In this document: piece after piece, positions 20,018-31,091 of the stretch | How the letters are laid out: each line of letters starts with the position of its first letter | How positions within the stretch are numbered: position 1 is the stretch's first letter | Assembly: GCA_029834535.1 (NCBI GenBank) | Contig: JAQMWT010000093.1 | Coordinates: 62,001 to 126,000 of the forward strand | Direction of reading: 5' to 3' | DNA from: Chrysophaeum taylorii | Taxonomy: Eukaryota; Sar; Pelagophyceae; Pelagomonadales; Pelagomonadaceae | DNA: 64,000 nt | Translations under genes and position numbers: made by a program | Notes under the pieces: generated by a model | Told to the model about the DNA's origin: nothing | The model's input: only the letters and a program-made list of their open reading frames with translations | Databases searched by the model: none

Positions 20018-20982
20018 CAAAAGAGTCATGTGCAGCGCAGCTCTTTATAATGCGATTTCCAAGTCTTCTTCTTCTTCTTCTTCTTCTTCTTTGTCTTCAC
20101 GCGGTATTATTTTTGAAGTCTGTCTGTTCTTTTTTTTTTGATAGGAATCACCTCGGTTGGTGTTGTTGTTAGTGATCTTCTTCGAGCGCCGCCGTCGACC
20201 GGCGCGCGTGCATCGTGTGCAGCGCGGTAACTTGCCCACGTCGCTGCTCGACGAGACTTGTTGCACGAGACGAAGAACCAGGGAGGCCGCACGACGAGGC
20301 TCCCTGCGTGTGGACGGACGGACGTCCCTCTGGAGCCTCGTCGCGCGCGATTGGTTTGCCCCCCTTTTTCCTATGTGCACACACCGCACGAGGTTTGTAT
20401 TCGATCACAACCCACGGGCCATAAGGAAGTTTATTCGCACGAAGCTCCAAGTTGTTGTCTTGTTCCCGCACGGTACGCCACAACCAATTCCGCTTCCTCC
20501 CCCGATAAGAAGCTTATTATACATAAATAGGATGGAGGAGGAGGAGGAGAAGCATGGTGAGCGGACCGACAAGCCGACGGTCGGACCACGCCGGGCACGT
20601 GTAGCAAGCAAGGTGTCGTGGCATGCAGATTGGCAAGCCATCCTCCGGTGGCGCAGGGAAAGGCGTGCTTGTTCCTTTTTTGCACAGACCATCCCGCGAC
20701 GACAGCGCCAATGCCGCGTACACTAATTGTCATCACACAAGGACCTGCAGATAAAACATCGGAAAGTGCAGCGGCAATTGTGGGTGCTATTGATTGGAAC
20801 GCGCATCAGACCGACGCGAGATACTCTCCGTTCGCAGGATTCGCCCGCGTAAAATATATATTCATTTTTTTTGTGATGCGTCGACGATCGAGGCGAGGCC
20901 AAAAATGGCGGAAAAACTGGCGCTGATAACAAACTTTGCCGATAAGGGGAAAAGTCAAGCGGGAGTCAAGAAGAGCAAAAAA
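20018..20982. other. Intergenic stretch with a CTT repeat
   Basis: A TTC run lies at about 20066-20093. No gene is recognised in the remaining ~880 bp; open frames on both strands lack conserved motifs and are rich in Arg/Pro/Ser. Confidence 0.5.
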
Positions 20983-23900
20983 TCAAAAACCATCAAAGAC
21001 GGCGTTATCACCAGTGAAGCAGACTATACTTCCGGCATAGAACGACAGCGCGTCCGAAGGTGTGATATTGGCGCTCGCATCGTCGGGAAAAACGAAGGGT
21101 GGCAAGCTTGTCGTGAATTTAGGGTCGCGGGCGCGAAAGGCGGGCCAGTTAAAGGTGGCAAATTCAACATGGCGCTCGAGGTCGGCCACCTTGGAGAGGC
21201 GGCGGTCGCGGGCCGACAGAAGGCTGGTGACGAGGCTTGCGGCCGACTTGGAGAAGACGTCGCGGAGCGCGCAAGCTGTCGCGGGCAAAAACTTGCCCGA
21301 GGCGGCGTCGCAGATGGCAGCGAAGGCAGCAGCGCCGGTGCCCTGCGGGCGGAACGGGTGGTTGCCGGTGGTAAGCTCGAAAGCGACACAGCCGGTGGCC
21401 CACCAGTCGACGCGGTGATCATAGCTTCCGTCGGCGACGCACTCGGGGGCGACGTGCGTTCCGCAGAAGGTCCGAAGGTTTCTGCGGCTGGCGTCGAGCT
21501 TCGCGGCAAGGCCAAAATTAGCGAGTCTAACGTAGCCGTCGCGGCCGATCACCGCGTTCTCGGCACGCACGTCGCGATGAACAACGCCGTGAGCGTGACA
21601 GTGGTCGAGGCCGTGAGCGAGGCAAGCCAGATAGAACCGGGTCGTGGCTGCGTCGAGCTGGCCGCGCGCAGCGAGCAACAAGCTTAGGTCACCGCGAGAC
21701 CCGAAATCGAGAACGACGTAGCAGAGGTTCGCGTCCTGGAACGTCGCGAGCAGCCGCGTGCAGAATGGCGAGGGTGAAAGGGTGCAGAGGGCGCGACGTT
21801 CAGCGATGATGCGGCTGCGGCCGCGCAGCTTCGCGACGTCGTGCTTCAGCGCGGCCTTGACGATGCACAGCGCGTGGTCGGTGTCTTCGAAAAACGGGTG
21901 CCCGGAGGCAAGGCGTGCGACGGTCGCCGTCGTGGTCACTCCGCCGCCACTGCCGCTGCCGCTGCTGTGGTCGTCGGGGGGTGCCGCTGATGAGGATTTT
22001 GTTGCCACAGCGTCCGCCGCATCTCGCCCACCCGGCTGTAGTTCGCGGGCGACTGGGACAAGGAAGTCGAGGATCGACGTCGGCTTCTTCGGCGCGGGCG
22101 ATTTTTCCTTTTCATCGGCGGCAAAGCCCGAGGTGGTGATAGTCCGCTTCGTGGGTGGGGGGACCTCGTCGTTGATTTTGTTCGCGCACACCGTCGCCGA
22201 CCACGAGGCGACCAAGGCAGTCGAAGACGTCGAATACTGTTGGAACGCGGATTCGGCGGCTGCTGTCAGCGATCGGCGCTCTTGATGTTGATCGTCATCG
22301 GTTCGAGGTTGAACTTGCGGCGGTAGGCCGCAGAGATGCGTGTGCTCCGGACCGTAAGCCATCGCGGCGAGTGCGGCATCGACCTCGTGAGCCGCGGCCG
22401 TGGCGGCTGTCGCAAGCATCGATGCCTGTGCGGCGGTAGCCGCGCACGCTTGCGAGAAGGAGTGTGCGGCGGCGAGCGTGTCGCCTGAAACACCGTTATT
22501 GTGACTACCACGCCGACAACTCACCTCGTGCCGCCTCGAGAACCTCATTCTCAATTGCGTGCGACAATTCCTCGTCCTCGCTCTCGGCATTGCGCAGGAC
22601 GCAGTCGACGCTAGACCCGCAGGTAAGGCCCCTAAGGAACAGCGACGATGTGCAGCTCTGCTGCTCGTGCGGCGCTTTAGAGTAGTCGTCGTTGCCACAG
22701 GCGCCGTTGCTGTTGAGGCCGCCACTGCTGAAGCAGCAGGCGACGCCTCGCGGCGGCACGCGCGACGACGCCAAGGCGATCGCTCTTCCGGAAAGCGAAG
22801 AGAGGGTCGCGCACACGGCCTCGAGCTCGGCGCGCGCTGTCCGGAAGCGGCCGCGCTCGGCGTACAGTGCCTCGACCACGTCGTCAGCTTCGGTGAGGAT
22901 CTGCTTGTGTGAGGGACGCAGGACTTCGGCCGTTGTGTCCATGCCCACTCGGAGCTCGGCGCGCCAGCGCGCGGCCTCGGGCGCGTCGCGAGCACGCAGG
23001 CCGACCCTCGCTCCGCCCGAGATGACGATGACGATTGTCTCGGCTCCGTCGCCAACGACCACGCGTGTAACCACACGGAGGTCGATCTCGTCGAGGGAGG
23101 TCTTGGAGCGCGGCGCGACGTCGCCCGCCACCGGAACGGGCCGAGCCCCCAGGCGGACGAGGAGCGTACGGCGCGAGGGCCGTCGGCGCTGGACGACAGC
23201 GAAGCTTTCGAACGCCGGATATCCATCTGGTTCGTAGATGCGCGCGTTTGGCGCGTACTCGTTGTCGAGCTCTCGGCCGCGCATGACCGCCAACGAACCG
23301 CCAAACCGCACGCTGTCGCCAGTCCACCGATCCCCATCGCGCGGCTGACAGCCAACAATCGTTTCGAGCGCGCCGACTACTTTACTTCCGTGAGGATAAT
23401 GAGTCGTCCGCTCGGGATACTGGGTCGTCTCGTCCTCCACCACGGGCCGCACGGGCAGCACGAGTTTCTGCGTCGCCAGCCCGCCGATGCGCCACCGGGC
23501 GAGCACGTTCGAGACAAGCTCGGCGCCCACCACGGCGTCGAGCGAGTCGAGCCGACCGCGCCGCGACGCCCACAGACCACAATCGCCAGACACTCGGAAT
23601 CTCGCTCCAGCTGCCCGCGCCAGCTCGGAGGCAGTCATCAGCTCGTCGCATGCCAGCGTCGTCGAGCTTCCGTCGAGCGCGAACACGCGCACGAGCGACG
23701 CCGACTCGTCGTCTTCGACCACCGACGAGATCTTCTCAAACCGCTGCCTGAGCCGCGACGCCGCCTCGAGCTCCACAAGCCTTTCATCCTGCCTGAGTAG
23801 TCGCTCGTGGTGTGCGGTCCAGCAGTCGTCGCAGCATCGTTCATGGGCTGTTGCGTCGTCCCTCGCTGCGAGCTGCTGGCGCGAACACGGCCCACAGACG

Positions 23901-24052
23901 AGCGCACCGCACCGCCGACAGTGGTGCCGCCGCCGAACCAGCGGTGCGAACGCACATTCGCAGATCATGCACTGCTTCGAGGCTTCATCGGGGACCCAAT
24001 GATCTCTCGGAGGTTGCTCGAACATCATGCTTCTTCTCTCGTCCAGGACCAA
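20983..24052 (-). CDS. FYVE-PH-protein kinase (likely pseudokinase), 2 exons
   Basis: I read complement(join(20983..22484,22525..24052)) with a 40-nt intron (GTGAGTTG to TTTCAG), giving 1009 residues. Residues ~17-75 are a canonical FYVE finger (WVPD, RRRHHCRRCG, CCDDC), which binds PI3P on endosomes. A PH-like region (LLVRLGARPVPVAGDV to DAPEAARWRAEL) lies near 315-395. An AGC-like kinase fold follows at about 700-950, with CIVKAALKHD (ATP lysine), HRDVRAEN at 812 and APEC. The catalytic-loop Lys is Arg (816) and the DFG motif is NFG (832-834, codon at 21517-21519), so Mg2+ binding by the usual Asp is lost. Without the splice the two halves are in different frames. It probably acts as an endosomal scaffold (inference). 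Confidence 0.8.
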
Positions 24053-24302
24053 CGCTTAAGCTCCTCGTCACGCCGCGCCGTGTAGTCTAAAAACCTTCAA
24101 TGTCGGAAGCTCTGCGCTCTGCGTAATGACACACCCGGTGAGATGCTGTCACACCCGAAGAAGAAACTGGGAGAATTTGGCTCCAACCACCGCAGAATAC
24201 CCGCTATGCATTCGAAACTGTTCTTCAACACGTAGGTTGGAGGTTACAATGTATCTTTAAGATGTATCCTTTCTGCGAATGTGACGACGATAAATCTGCA
24301 CG

Positions 24303-24935
24303 ATGGCGACGCTCCGGCATCATCCGTCGAGTGATGGATGGGTCCTGTACTACGATGACCAAGGCTACGCTTACTATCACAATCCAATGAGCGGCGAGTC
24401 CGTCTGGGCAATTGGAGAGGAGGATGCCCCTGTCATCCCGTTGCTGCGCGAGGCGCATCCACCACCGCAGAAAGAGACACGCGTGCACCACGACGACACT
24501 GCTGTGGTTGCGCAGTCGTGTGATGCACCTACGCAAGACGGCGAAGAGCAGCAGCTTGGGGACGAACACGTGGAAAACGCGGCCGATATGCGGGATCTCG
24601 AGACTGCTAATAACACTGATGAAGGAGATGACAATGACGACGATGACGAAGGCGATACCGACGAGGACCTTCTCGAAGACGACGAGGAGGACGACCCAGA
24701 ATTCGAAGCAAAATTCTCAGCGATGCTAGCGACACCTGAAGGCCAGGCAGCGCTCCACGCCGAAATGACCCGAGTAGATCGGGCTCTAGAAAGACGGCGA
24801 CAACGAGACTACGAGAAATGGATGAAACGGAACGGACAAATGGCCAACAACGCGCGTGGAAATGGAGCATCCTTCGTTCGAACTTTAGTGCTGGTACCAC
24901 TGAGCTTACCTTTGCGTGCGTGCGAAGCCGAATAG
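24303..24935 (+). CDS. WW-domain protein with acidic region
   Basis: About 210 residues. The WW domain at about 10-40 (DGWVLYYDDQGYAYYHNPMSGESVWA) has both Trp residues and the aromatic pair that bind Pro-rich peptides. An acidic stretch (about 105-140) and a basic helix (VDRALERRRQRDYEKWMKR) follow. GC content and third-position GC are lower than in neighbours. The 3' end may be spliced: a 74-nt GTACCA...GTCGCAG intron (24894-24967) would replace the last residues with DCYGRGFTEYAP and a stop at 25006. I cannot choose between the two ends. Confidence 0.75.
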   Translation: MATLRHHPSSDGWVLYYDDQGYAYYHNPMSGESVWAIGEEDAPVIPLLREAHPPPQKETRVHHDDTAVVAQSCDAPTQDGEEQQLGDEHVENAADMRDLETANNTDEGDDNDDDDEGDTDEDLLEDDEEDDPEFEAKFSAMLATPEGQAALHAEMTRVDRALERRRQRDYEKWMKRNGQMANNARGNGASFVRTLVLVPLSLPLRACEAE

Positions 24936-25006
24936 TTGTTCGCGAAGCTTGACTCTCGGTGTCGCAGGATTGCTACGGGCGGGGTTTCACGGAGTACGCG
25001 CCATGA

Positions 25007-25533
25007 TTTTCCGAAGCGCGCAGTATTCCTGCACGAAACACTCGCACTCCACGATGGTCTAATGCGCTCACCTAAATCGTGGTCCGAAGGTAAAAAACGT
25101 AGAATGGAGTGTGCGACTAGCGCGGTGGTAGTCAGTGGGCTTCACGTACCTAGACCCCCAAAATCATCAAGTAGGACGCGGGAGGCTGAAACCCCTCGCG
25201 CGCACCACCACGCTCTCCCTTTTATTAGCAGCCGACTTGTGGCTCGCCCGCCAAGCCCGAAGAACCCTTCTTACCAAACACAACCCCCTTTTGAACCCCT
25301 ACACGCACCTTCTAAGCCCGCTCCCCGCTCGCACCCCCCATAAGCTGTCGACCTTCACAAACCCTTCTCATGGTTGTCCCCGAGGCGCCTTTTTTATTAG
25401 GGCAGCCTCTCTTCGAGAGGGTTAGGTTTTCAACCAAAGGACTTAAACCCCCTTCCCCTTGTTGCGGGCCGCCTTTTTTTTGGACGATACACGCACGTCG
25501 TTCCTCGCGACGACAAAACACGCGACTGACTGC
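25007..25533. other. Intergenic, C-rich stretch upstream of the PAQR gene
   Basis: No gene is seen. An inverted pair, CTCTCTTCGAGAGGG near 25410-25424, could form a hairpin. The texture (CCC-rich with short T/A islands) resembles other gene-poor stretches of this window. Confidence 0.5.
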
Positions 25534-26592
25534 ATGCAGTTGCCGCTGTTTGGCGCGTCGCCTTCGTCGTCGCTCGCGTCGCGTAAAGCGTCGCGGTCGA
25601 GGGCGTTGGCCGACGAGGATGCGTGGCTCGAGCCTGGCGCAGGGTGGGGTCGCACCAAGACTTTGTGCGAATCAACAGAATTGCCCGAGTGGTACGAGGC
25701 GTACACGTACGTCAAGCGATACTACCGGCTCAACTACACAGCGTGCGATTGCGCGCGAAGTCTCGTGGAGGTCCATAACGAAACGTGCAACATATGGTCA
25801 CACCTCGTGGGGTGCGCCATCTTCGGATACAGAGCAGCGAAGAGCATCGTCGCGCTCTCTACAACGGTCGATCTCGACGAGCTAAGCCTGCTCGCGTTCA
25901 CAATCAGCGCCGCCCTCATGCTCGCCTGCTCGACGGCCTACCACGCGTTCCACCCCGTTTCGCGCGAGAGCTTCGCGACTTGGCTCGTCGCCGACAAGCT
26001 CGGCATCGCGCTTATGGTCGGGGGCACGTACGTCCCGGGCGTCTGGCTCGGTTTCCGCTGCTCCCCGCTTGTCGTTCGGTTCGGCTGGCTCGCCGAAGCC
26101 GGTGCGCTCACCGCCATCGCCGCCTTTATCGCCTGGAAACGACCCACCAAGCGCTTCAAGGCCGTCGTTGCCCTCCTCGTCGCCTCGAGCCTCGCACCCT
26201 CTCTCCATTGGGTGAGTACCGCGCGTTGTGACATCGTTACTCGTGCGTCGCAGGTCTACACGAGTCCTAGGCCCGTGGTAACACTCCTTTTTCCGAAATT
26301 AGCGACGATGCTTGGGCTCTATGCCCTAGGTTTTGCTGTCTACGTCTCGTGCTGGCCCGAGCGCTGGTACCCAGGAATTGTCGATATTTTCGGAGCCTCG
26401 CACCAGATCTGGCATCTCTGTGTCCTTGCCGCCGCCCTCACATGGCTCTCGAACGTCGACACATGCCTAGGTCTCATCCGGGAATCTCGGCTAACGACAA
26501 TAGAAACCACCGCTAGGTCCTCGTCTTGGTTGCACGCTGCCGACGAGCCCGTTTGTGAGCAAGCCACGCTGTTTGGTCACCGACGAAACTAG
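25534..26592 (+). CDS. PAQR / hemolysin III-family seven-helix receptor, 2 exons
   Basis: I read join(25534..26211,26254..26592), 338 residues, from the ATG at 25534 (MQLPLFGASPS). Family marks are LPEWYEAYTYVKRYYR, NETCNIWSHLVGC, STAYHAFHPVS, DKLGIALMVGGTYVPG and GASHQIWHLCVL, which carry the metal-site histidines and the conserved aspartate of PAQR proteins. The 42-nt intron (GTGAGTACC to GTCGCAG) is a multiple of three and contains no stop, so retention would add 14 residues before VYTSPRP. The family includes adiponectin and progestin receptors and is linked to ceramidase-like activity; ligand is unknown. Confidence 0.9.
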   Translation: MQLPLFGASPSSSLASRKASRSRALADEDAWLEPGAGWGRTKTLCESTELPEWYEAYTYVKRYYRLNYTACDCARSLVEVHNETCNIWSHLVGCAIFGYRAAKSIVALSTTVDLDELSLLAFTISAALMLACSTAYHAFHPVSRESFATWLVADKLGIALMVGGTYVPGVWLGFRCSPLVVRFGWLAEAGALTAIAAFIAWKRPTKRFKAVVALLVASSLAPSLHWVSTARCDIVTRASQVYTSPRPVVTLLFPKLATMLGLYALGFAVYVSCWPERWYPGIVDIFGASHQIWHLCVLAAALTWLSNVDTCLGLIRESRLTTIETTARSSSWLHAADEPVCEQATLFGHRRN

Positions 26593-26693
26593 CTCGCGCG
26601 ATAGCTTTAATAATAATGAGCGCGCGTGTTGTTTATATGTAGTACAAACGTCGTGGACGCACGAGTCCCGCGTCACACTCCTACGGCGAGCGA

Positions 26694-26727
26694 GCGAACG
26701 AACGAACGAACGAACGAAGGAAGGAAA
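26694..26727. repeat. (GAAC/GAAG)n microsatellite
   Basis: GAGCGAACGAACGAACGAAC then GAAGGAAGGAA lies between the convergent PAQR and Sfi1-like genes. Confidence 0.9.
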
Positions 26728-26759
26728 TAAATATCCGGAGCGGCGAACGAACGTTTCAT

Positions 26760-29039
26760 TCACGCCGCTTCGCCAAAGTCCCCATGGGTCTCGTTGGGGC
26801 TCGCGGCAAGCTTGAGGAGCATCGAGATGGCGGATTCGCCACCGTCGACGCGGCAGTCGTGATGATGAAGAGAGCCCTGGAGATCACTCCACTCGCTAGG
26901 GCCTCCTTGGTGTCTCGAAGTTTTCTCAGACGACGAGTCCCCTGGTGTAAGGAGCTCGTAGGAAGAAGCGGTTTTCAGGCGAACGAGGTGGCCGTTGGCA
27001 GCCAGGGAGCGCCACGCACGAAAGACGGGGGCCAGCGTCGACGCGGCCCTACGCGCAGGATGTCACGCGGTGGCGACGCCACTAGCGCAACAATAAACAC
27101 GCACGCGAGTCTCTCGGCACGCCGACGGTCGAGAAAGTCGAGCCAAGTGTGCATGGCACGCCGCGAGCGAGTCCACCCGGAGTGCGACGCCTGAAGGCGG
27201 CGGCGGCGGCGGAGGCTACGTCAGAAAGGAGCTCGCGACGCGCGGACTCCACTCACCGACGCCGCGACCAGTCGGCGTAAACCCGGAGCGAGGCGCGCGT
27301 AACGACCGAGCCTAGCCATACCTTGGCGTAGCAGCTGCGTGTGGGACCGCCCGTCTCTGTGATGAACGAATTAGTTTTCGGTAGGGTGCTCACCGCTCGC
27401 GAACGATGGAGGTTAGCCGCCGTTCGTCGACATCTGGAGATCAAGGCGTCCTTCGCAGTCGCGGCGAGGCGTCGAAAGGCAGTGGCGGCAAGAGTGCGAC
27501 AGTAAAATGCCGCGGCGGCTCGCAAGGCGCATCGCTGCACGACGGCGGCGTTGCGATTCCTCCAGAGCGCGCGCACGGCTCGGCACGCGGCGACTCGCGC
27601 GCGCCGCTCGGCGTCGCGAGCTCTGCGCCTCTCGATCGCGGCTCGAAACCGCGCGAAGGCCACCCTACAATCCGGTGATGACGGCGTTTATAAGGGAATC
27701 ACACGTGCCTGGCGACCGCTTGACGCTCGAGGCTATCCTCGCACCGACCGCGGCAGCTCGCGCGTTTCGTCTTTTGGAGTCGTCGTCGCCGCCGAGGCCG
27801 CGTCGCGTCCAGTTCGGGGGCCTTGGCGACGACGAGATGGCGAAGCTTTCTCAGCGCCTGGTGCTGTCGTACGGCCTCGATGTGGCGGCGCGCCTCGGCG
27901 GCCTCGGAGCGGGAGCGACGGCGCTTGGCGACGGCGCGCAAAGCCAAAAGCGCGCGCGAGATCCGCGTTCGCTCGGCGAGGGAGTCGAGCGTCGCGGCCA
28001 AACGGCCCCGCGTGCGGCTCTGCGCCAACGCATGCACGGCGGTTCTGATCGCACGATCTCGCCAGCGCATTTCGGCTCGCGCCGCGCGTTGGCGCCGCGA
28101 CGCGGCCGCTCGGAGCTTTCGCAAGAAACGCCGCGCGGCGAACGCGCGAGCGCGGCGCGACGCGTCGACTCGCCGCCGAAGGACGCGCAGCGCGAGCCGC
28201 GCGCGGACGGGCCACATCGCGGCCACGGCCTCGCGTTCGCGGCGGTTGCGCACGCTCGATTCGCGCCAGCGCCTTAACCCCGCTACGCCCGCCTTGGCGC
28301 GGACGGATCGCCGGAAGGCCCTCGCCACTTCGCGTCGCGCGAGCCGGACTCGCCGTCGCTCGAGCAGCCCGGCGAACGTCGCGAGCGCGGCTTTTGCGGC
28401 GCGCATATCGCTCCTGCCAGCGGCAATGATCCCGCGCCGGCGCCGACTACGACGCTCTCGGCCTCGTTCCAGCACCCGTCGCAGCGCCCGCCGCTTGGTG
28501 GCCCTCGCGTATCTCGCCGCCGCGATCTCGTCGTCGCTCTTCGCCCGACGACGGGCCGCCGCGTGCGACGCCAGCGCCGCAATCGCTCGCCGCAGCGCGC
28601 GATTCTTCGCACGTCGCGCTCCCTCGCGGGCCCCGCGGCCTCGCGCCACCGCGCCTGCAGACCGACGTCTCTTTTGCAACCGCGTGTGGAACGCACTCTT
28701 AAGCGCGCCGAGCCAACGCCTCGCCGCGGAGCGATCCCCGCGCGCGCGGACGACCCCGTGACGCCGAGTCGCACGGGACCACAACGCGAGCGCGCGCCTC
28801 GTACGTCCTTCCTCGCCGACGCGCTCCGCTGCTCGCTTCTGCTTCAAGCGCGCAGCCCCAACGCGCAGCGCTTCTAGCGCGCGCCGGATCCCGCCTCTGC
28901 TGTTGGGCACCAGGACTTCCGCCGCGTCGTCCTCGTTCTCGGTAGGTCTCCCCAGCAACATGCAGATCGCGTCGAGCTCCTTTCGTTGCTCGATTCTGGT
29001 CGACGCGAGCGACGCTGCGAGCCTCGACGCGACCGACAT
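26760..29039 (-). CDS. Sfi1-like Arg-rich helical repeat protein, 5 exons
   Basis: I read complement(join(26760..27048,27105..27190,27257..27334,27394..27664,27745..29039)), 672 residues, with introns of 56, 66, 59 and 80 nt, all GTG...AG and phase-consistent. The protein is almost wholly alpha-helical, with repeated blocks spaced about 30-35 residues that end in A/L-L-x-x-W or similar and then a run of Arg: RRALALWSRATRR, GVAGLRRWRES, AVRALWRNRNA, AMHTWLDFLDRRRAERL, PVFRAWRSLAA. This is the pattern of Sfi1-type centrin-binding repeats, so a centriole or basal-body role is likely. A 5' extension seems unneeded, since MSVASRLAASL starts just before the helical region. The Arg content (>25%) is extreme. 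Confidence 0.7.
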
Positions 29040-29888
29040 GGTTTGAGATACAGCCTAGTAGGGTAAACGTGAATACATATCCTACACTGGCAAGCAACCG
29101 TCCTTGGCACAACTTGGACGCTGCCCCCCATCGACTCCAGTGTGCTCACGACGCATTGGGGCGCCTCCGCACGACGCATGCGCGTTGAAGAGCAAGCTAA
29201 CCAACAACACAACGGGAGAGGTGGATCAAGTGAAGCCGAGTCAGCAAGCTGCTTCAGTATTTCGAGGAGAACCCGGCGAAAGCTAGAGCTTTTTTTTCCA
29301 TATGTACGAGCGAGAATAGTGGTACGTAAAGAGAGAGAATTTAGTCACGGAAAATCAGGGGTGTTGGTCAAACGTATTGTTATACATTTCTGTTGGATGC
29401 GGGGTGCTTGGGGATCACGGCAACAGCGACCAAACTCCGGCGTACCCCCAAAACAGCTCACTCAAATTTGTAGGTAGTGTGGCCACCCTTGCAAAATTCG
29501 TCGTCATTTCCACGATTGCAATGTTGTCGCCTTTCTCTCTAAGGAGTGACTCCGGACTGATCGAGTCAGTAGCGGCATGGGCCCTTACTCCCCGATAGAG
29601 ACATAGGTCATTATAGCGCGGCTAGCCCGTTGTGCTTGGCGCAAGGGGTGCGGCGGGACTTGCGGATTTCTCGGCGTCGCATCGCTTCGCTTAAAAAAAG
29701 CTCCCTTGAATAGCCCGGTCGTACCTACGACGAAGCTGTTCGTTCACCATGCTGGCGTGTGCTTCGAACCCGCAGGTGGCTTTGTGTCTTTCCGCTTGCC
29801 AACTCGGGTGCCGACAATAATGGAGGGTGGCTGCAGCCACGAAACCAGGGCGCGATAACATGTTACGCCGTTACGCAAGCCGTTGAAG
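29040..29888. other. Intergenic stretch, no gene seen
   Basis: About 850 bp of lower GC than the flanking genes, with no convincing frame. A string CTTCGAACCCGCAGG near 29763 resembles a reversed tRNA T-loop, but no stem can be built around it. Confidence 0.5.
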
Positions 29889-30833
29889 ATGGGAACGGAG
29901 GGTGTTATGGCCACCGCAGCGCGAGTGGAGGACGACGTGAGGCCAGGGGGGGTCGAGGGCGAAAAAAAGGTGGATGAGCTTCGTAATTTGCTCGTGTCGG
30001 CGGGGTACGAGGCGGCCGGAGAGGCGTCGTCGCAGCAGGCGCAGGTGGACGCGCAAAACTACCTGCAGTTGCTGGTCGCGCGGCAGGCGCAGCTGCAGAT
30101 CGAACATCAGCACATGGTCGCGCTTGTGGGTTCGGCCCTGACGTCAACGATGGCCTCGGTGAACGCTTTACGGCGAAATCAGCAGGTCGCGCCGCCGACG
30201 GGCAAGACGGGGGGGACCGAGGGTAGGGAGGGTCGCGCGCGGCGTCAGATACGAGTCTTGCCCGACCGAGCGCGGCTGTCGTACGAACGACTGTTCGAGA
30301 GCTGCGGCGTGGCGTCGGCCATCCTCTCGGCCGACGGCGCGGTGTCGTGCGCGAACGAAAAGTTCCGACGCGACAGCGCGAGACTTCCCGAAGGAGGCCT
30401 CCCAGAAATCGGCGACACCCCGCGCTGGCTTCGGCCAGACCTCGCCGTCCTGCGCCTCGACGCCTCGGAAAATGCGGCCTTTCTGTGCTCGGAGCCGCCC
30501 GATGTGCCGGATGATCGCCCGGCGCCGAGACTAAAGCGACCCAGCGCGGTTCTGCGCGCCCCGGTCGAGGACGAGGACCAATACGTTGAGCACCGTCAGC
30601 AGCAGCAGCCGCCGCCGCCTCCGAAAAAACACAAGGCCGACGCCGCAAAAGCACCGCGCCCTCGCACCGGCAACCCCGAGCAAAATCGGCCCTCCGACGC
30701 CAAGCTGCTCCCGCAATCATCGCAACAACAACCAAAACACCCCCCCAACCGCGAAGCTCAAAACGACCTCGCCCTCCCGACCACTACTACCACGACGACG
30801 CGCTGTGGCCGTGCAGTCAAGCCGCGACGCTGA
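29889..30833 (+). CDS. Unknown protein with a possible PAS-like segment
   Basis: 314 residues from the ATG at 29889 (MGTEGVMATAARVE). Residues ~25-95 form a polar, Gln-rich helix (YLQLLVARQAQLQIEHQHMV). Residues ~125-200 include LSYERLFESCGVASAILSAD with CANEKF further on, which resembles the start of a PAS domain (FxxxPxAxxxxDxxGxxxxxNxxF). The C-terminal third is low complexity (Gln, Pro, Thr, Lys) and has basic runs suggestive of nuclear location. A transcriptional role is possible, but no DNA-binding domain is seen. The TTG at 29883 is not a likely start. Confidence 0.6.
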   Translation: MGTEGVMATAARVEDDVRPGGVEGEKKVDELRNLLVSAGYEAAGEASSQQAQVDAQNYLQLLVARQAQLQIEHQHMVALVGSALTSTMASVNALRRNQQVAPPTGKTGGTEGREGRARRQIRVLPDRARLSYERLFESCGVASAILSADGAVSCANEKFRRDSARLPEGGLPEIGDTPRWLRPDLAVLRLDASENAAFLCSEPPDVPDDRPAPRLKRPSAVLRAPVEDEDQYVEHRQQQQPPPPPKKHKADAAKAPRPRTGNPEQNRPSDAKLLPQSSQQQPKHPPNREAQNDLALPTTTTTTTRCGRAVKPRR

Positions 30834-31091
30834 CTCTCGCCGCCGACCAAGGTCGGAGGGGCGCCGCCTCTGCGATGTCACGAACGAACACGCAAGGTTC
30901 CTCCCTTCCTACCAAGGTCGCCGTGAGTGACGACGGGTATCATTCATTACATATCATTCTTAACTAACAGAGGAGCGTCGTTTCTACAAATACGAGGAGC
31001 GTCGTTTCTACATATACGTGCGCATGTCGATCGACCGGAAGGAAGAGCGTACGGAATCGAGGGGAGAGACGTTGCTATTGTTCCGAGGATG

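Noticed and set aside
22505-23358. An extended - strand frame running the kinase ORF up to 23358
   Set aside because: This part is a frame shadow of the FYVE/PH exon. The 40-nt intron at 22485-22524 joins the true frames.
24894-25006. Firm second exon for the WW-domain gene
   Set aside because: The 74-nt intron is possible, but its donor (GTACCA) is weak and the added tail is too short to test by conservation.
29755-29780. Possible tRNA T-loop (TTCGAACCC)
   Set aside because: No matching T-stem, acceptor stem or anticodon arm can be built on either strand.
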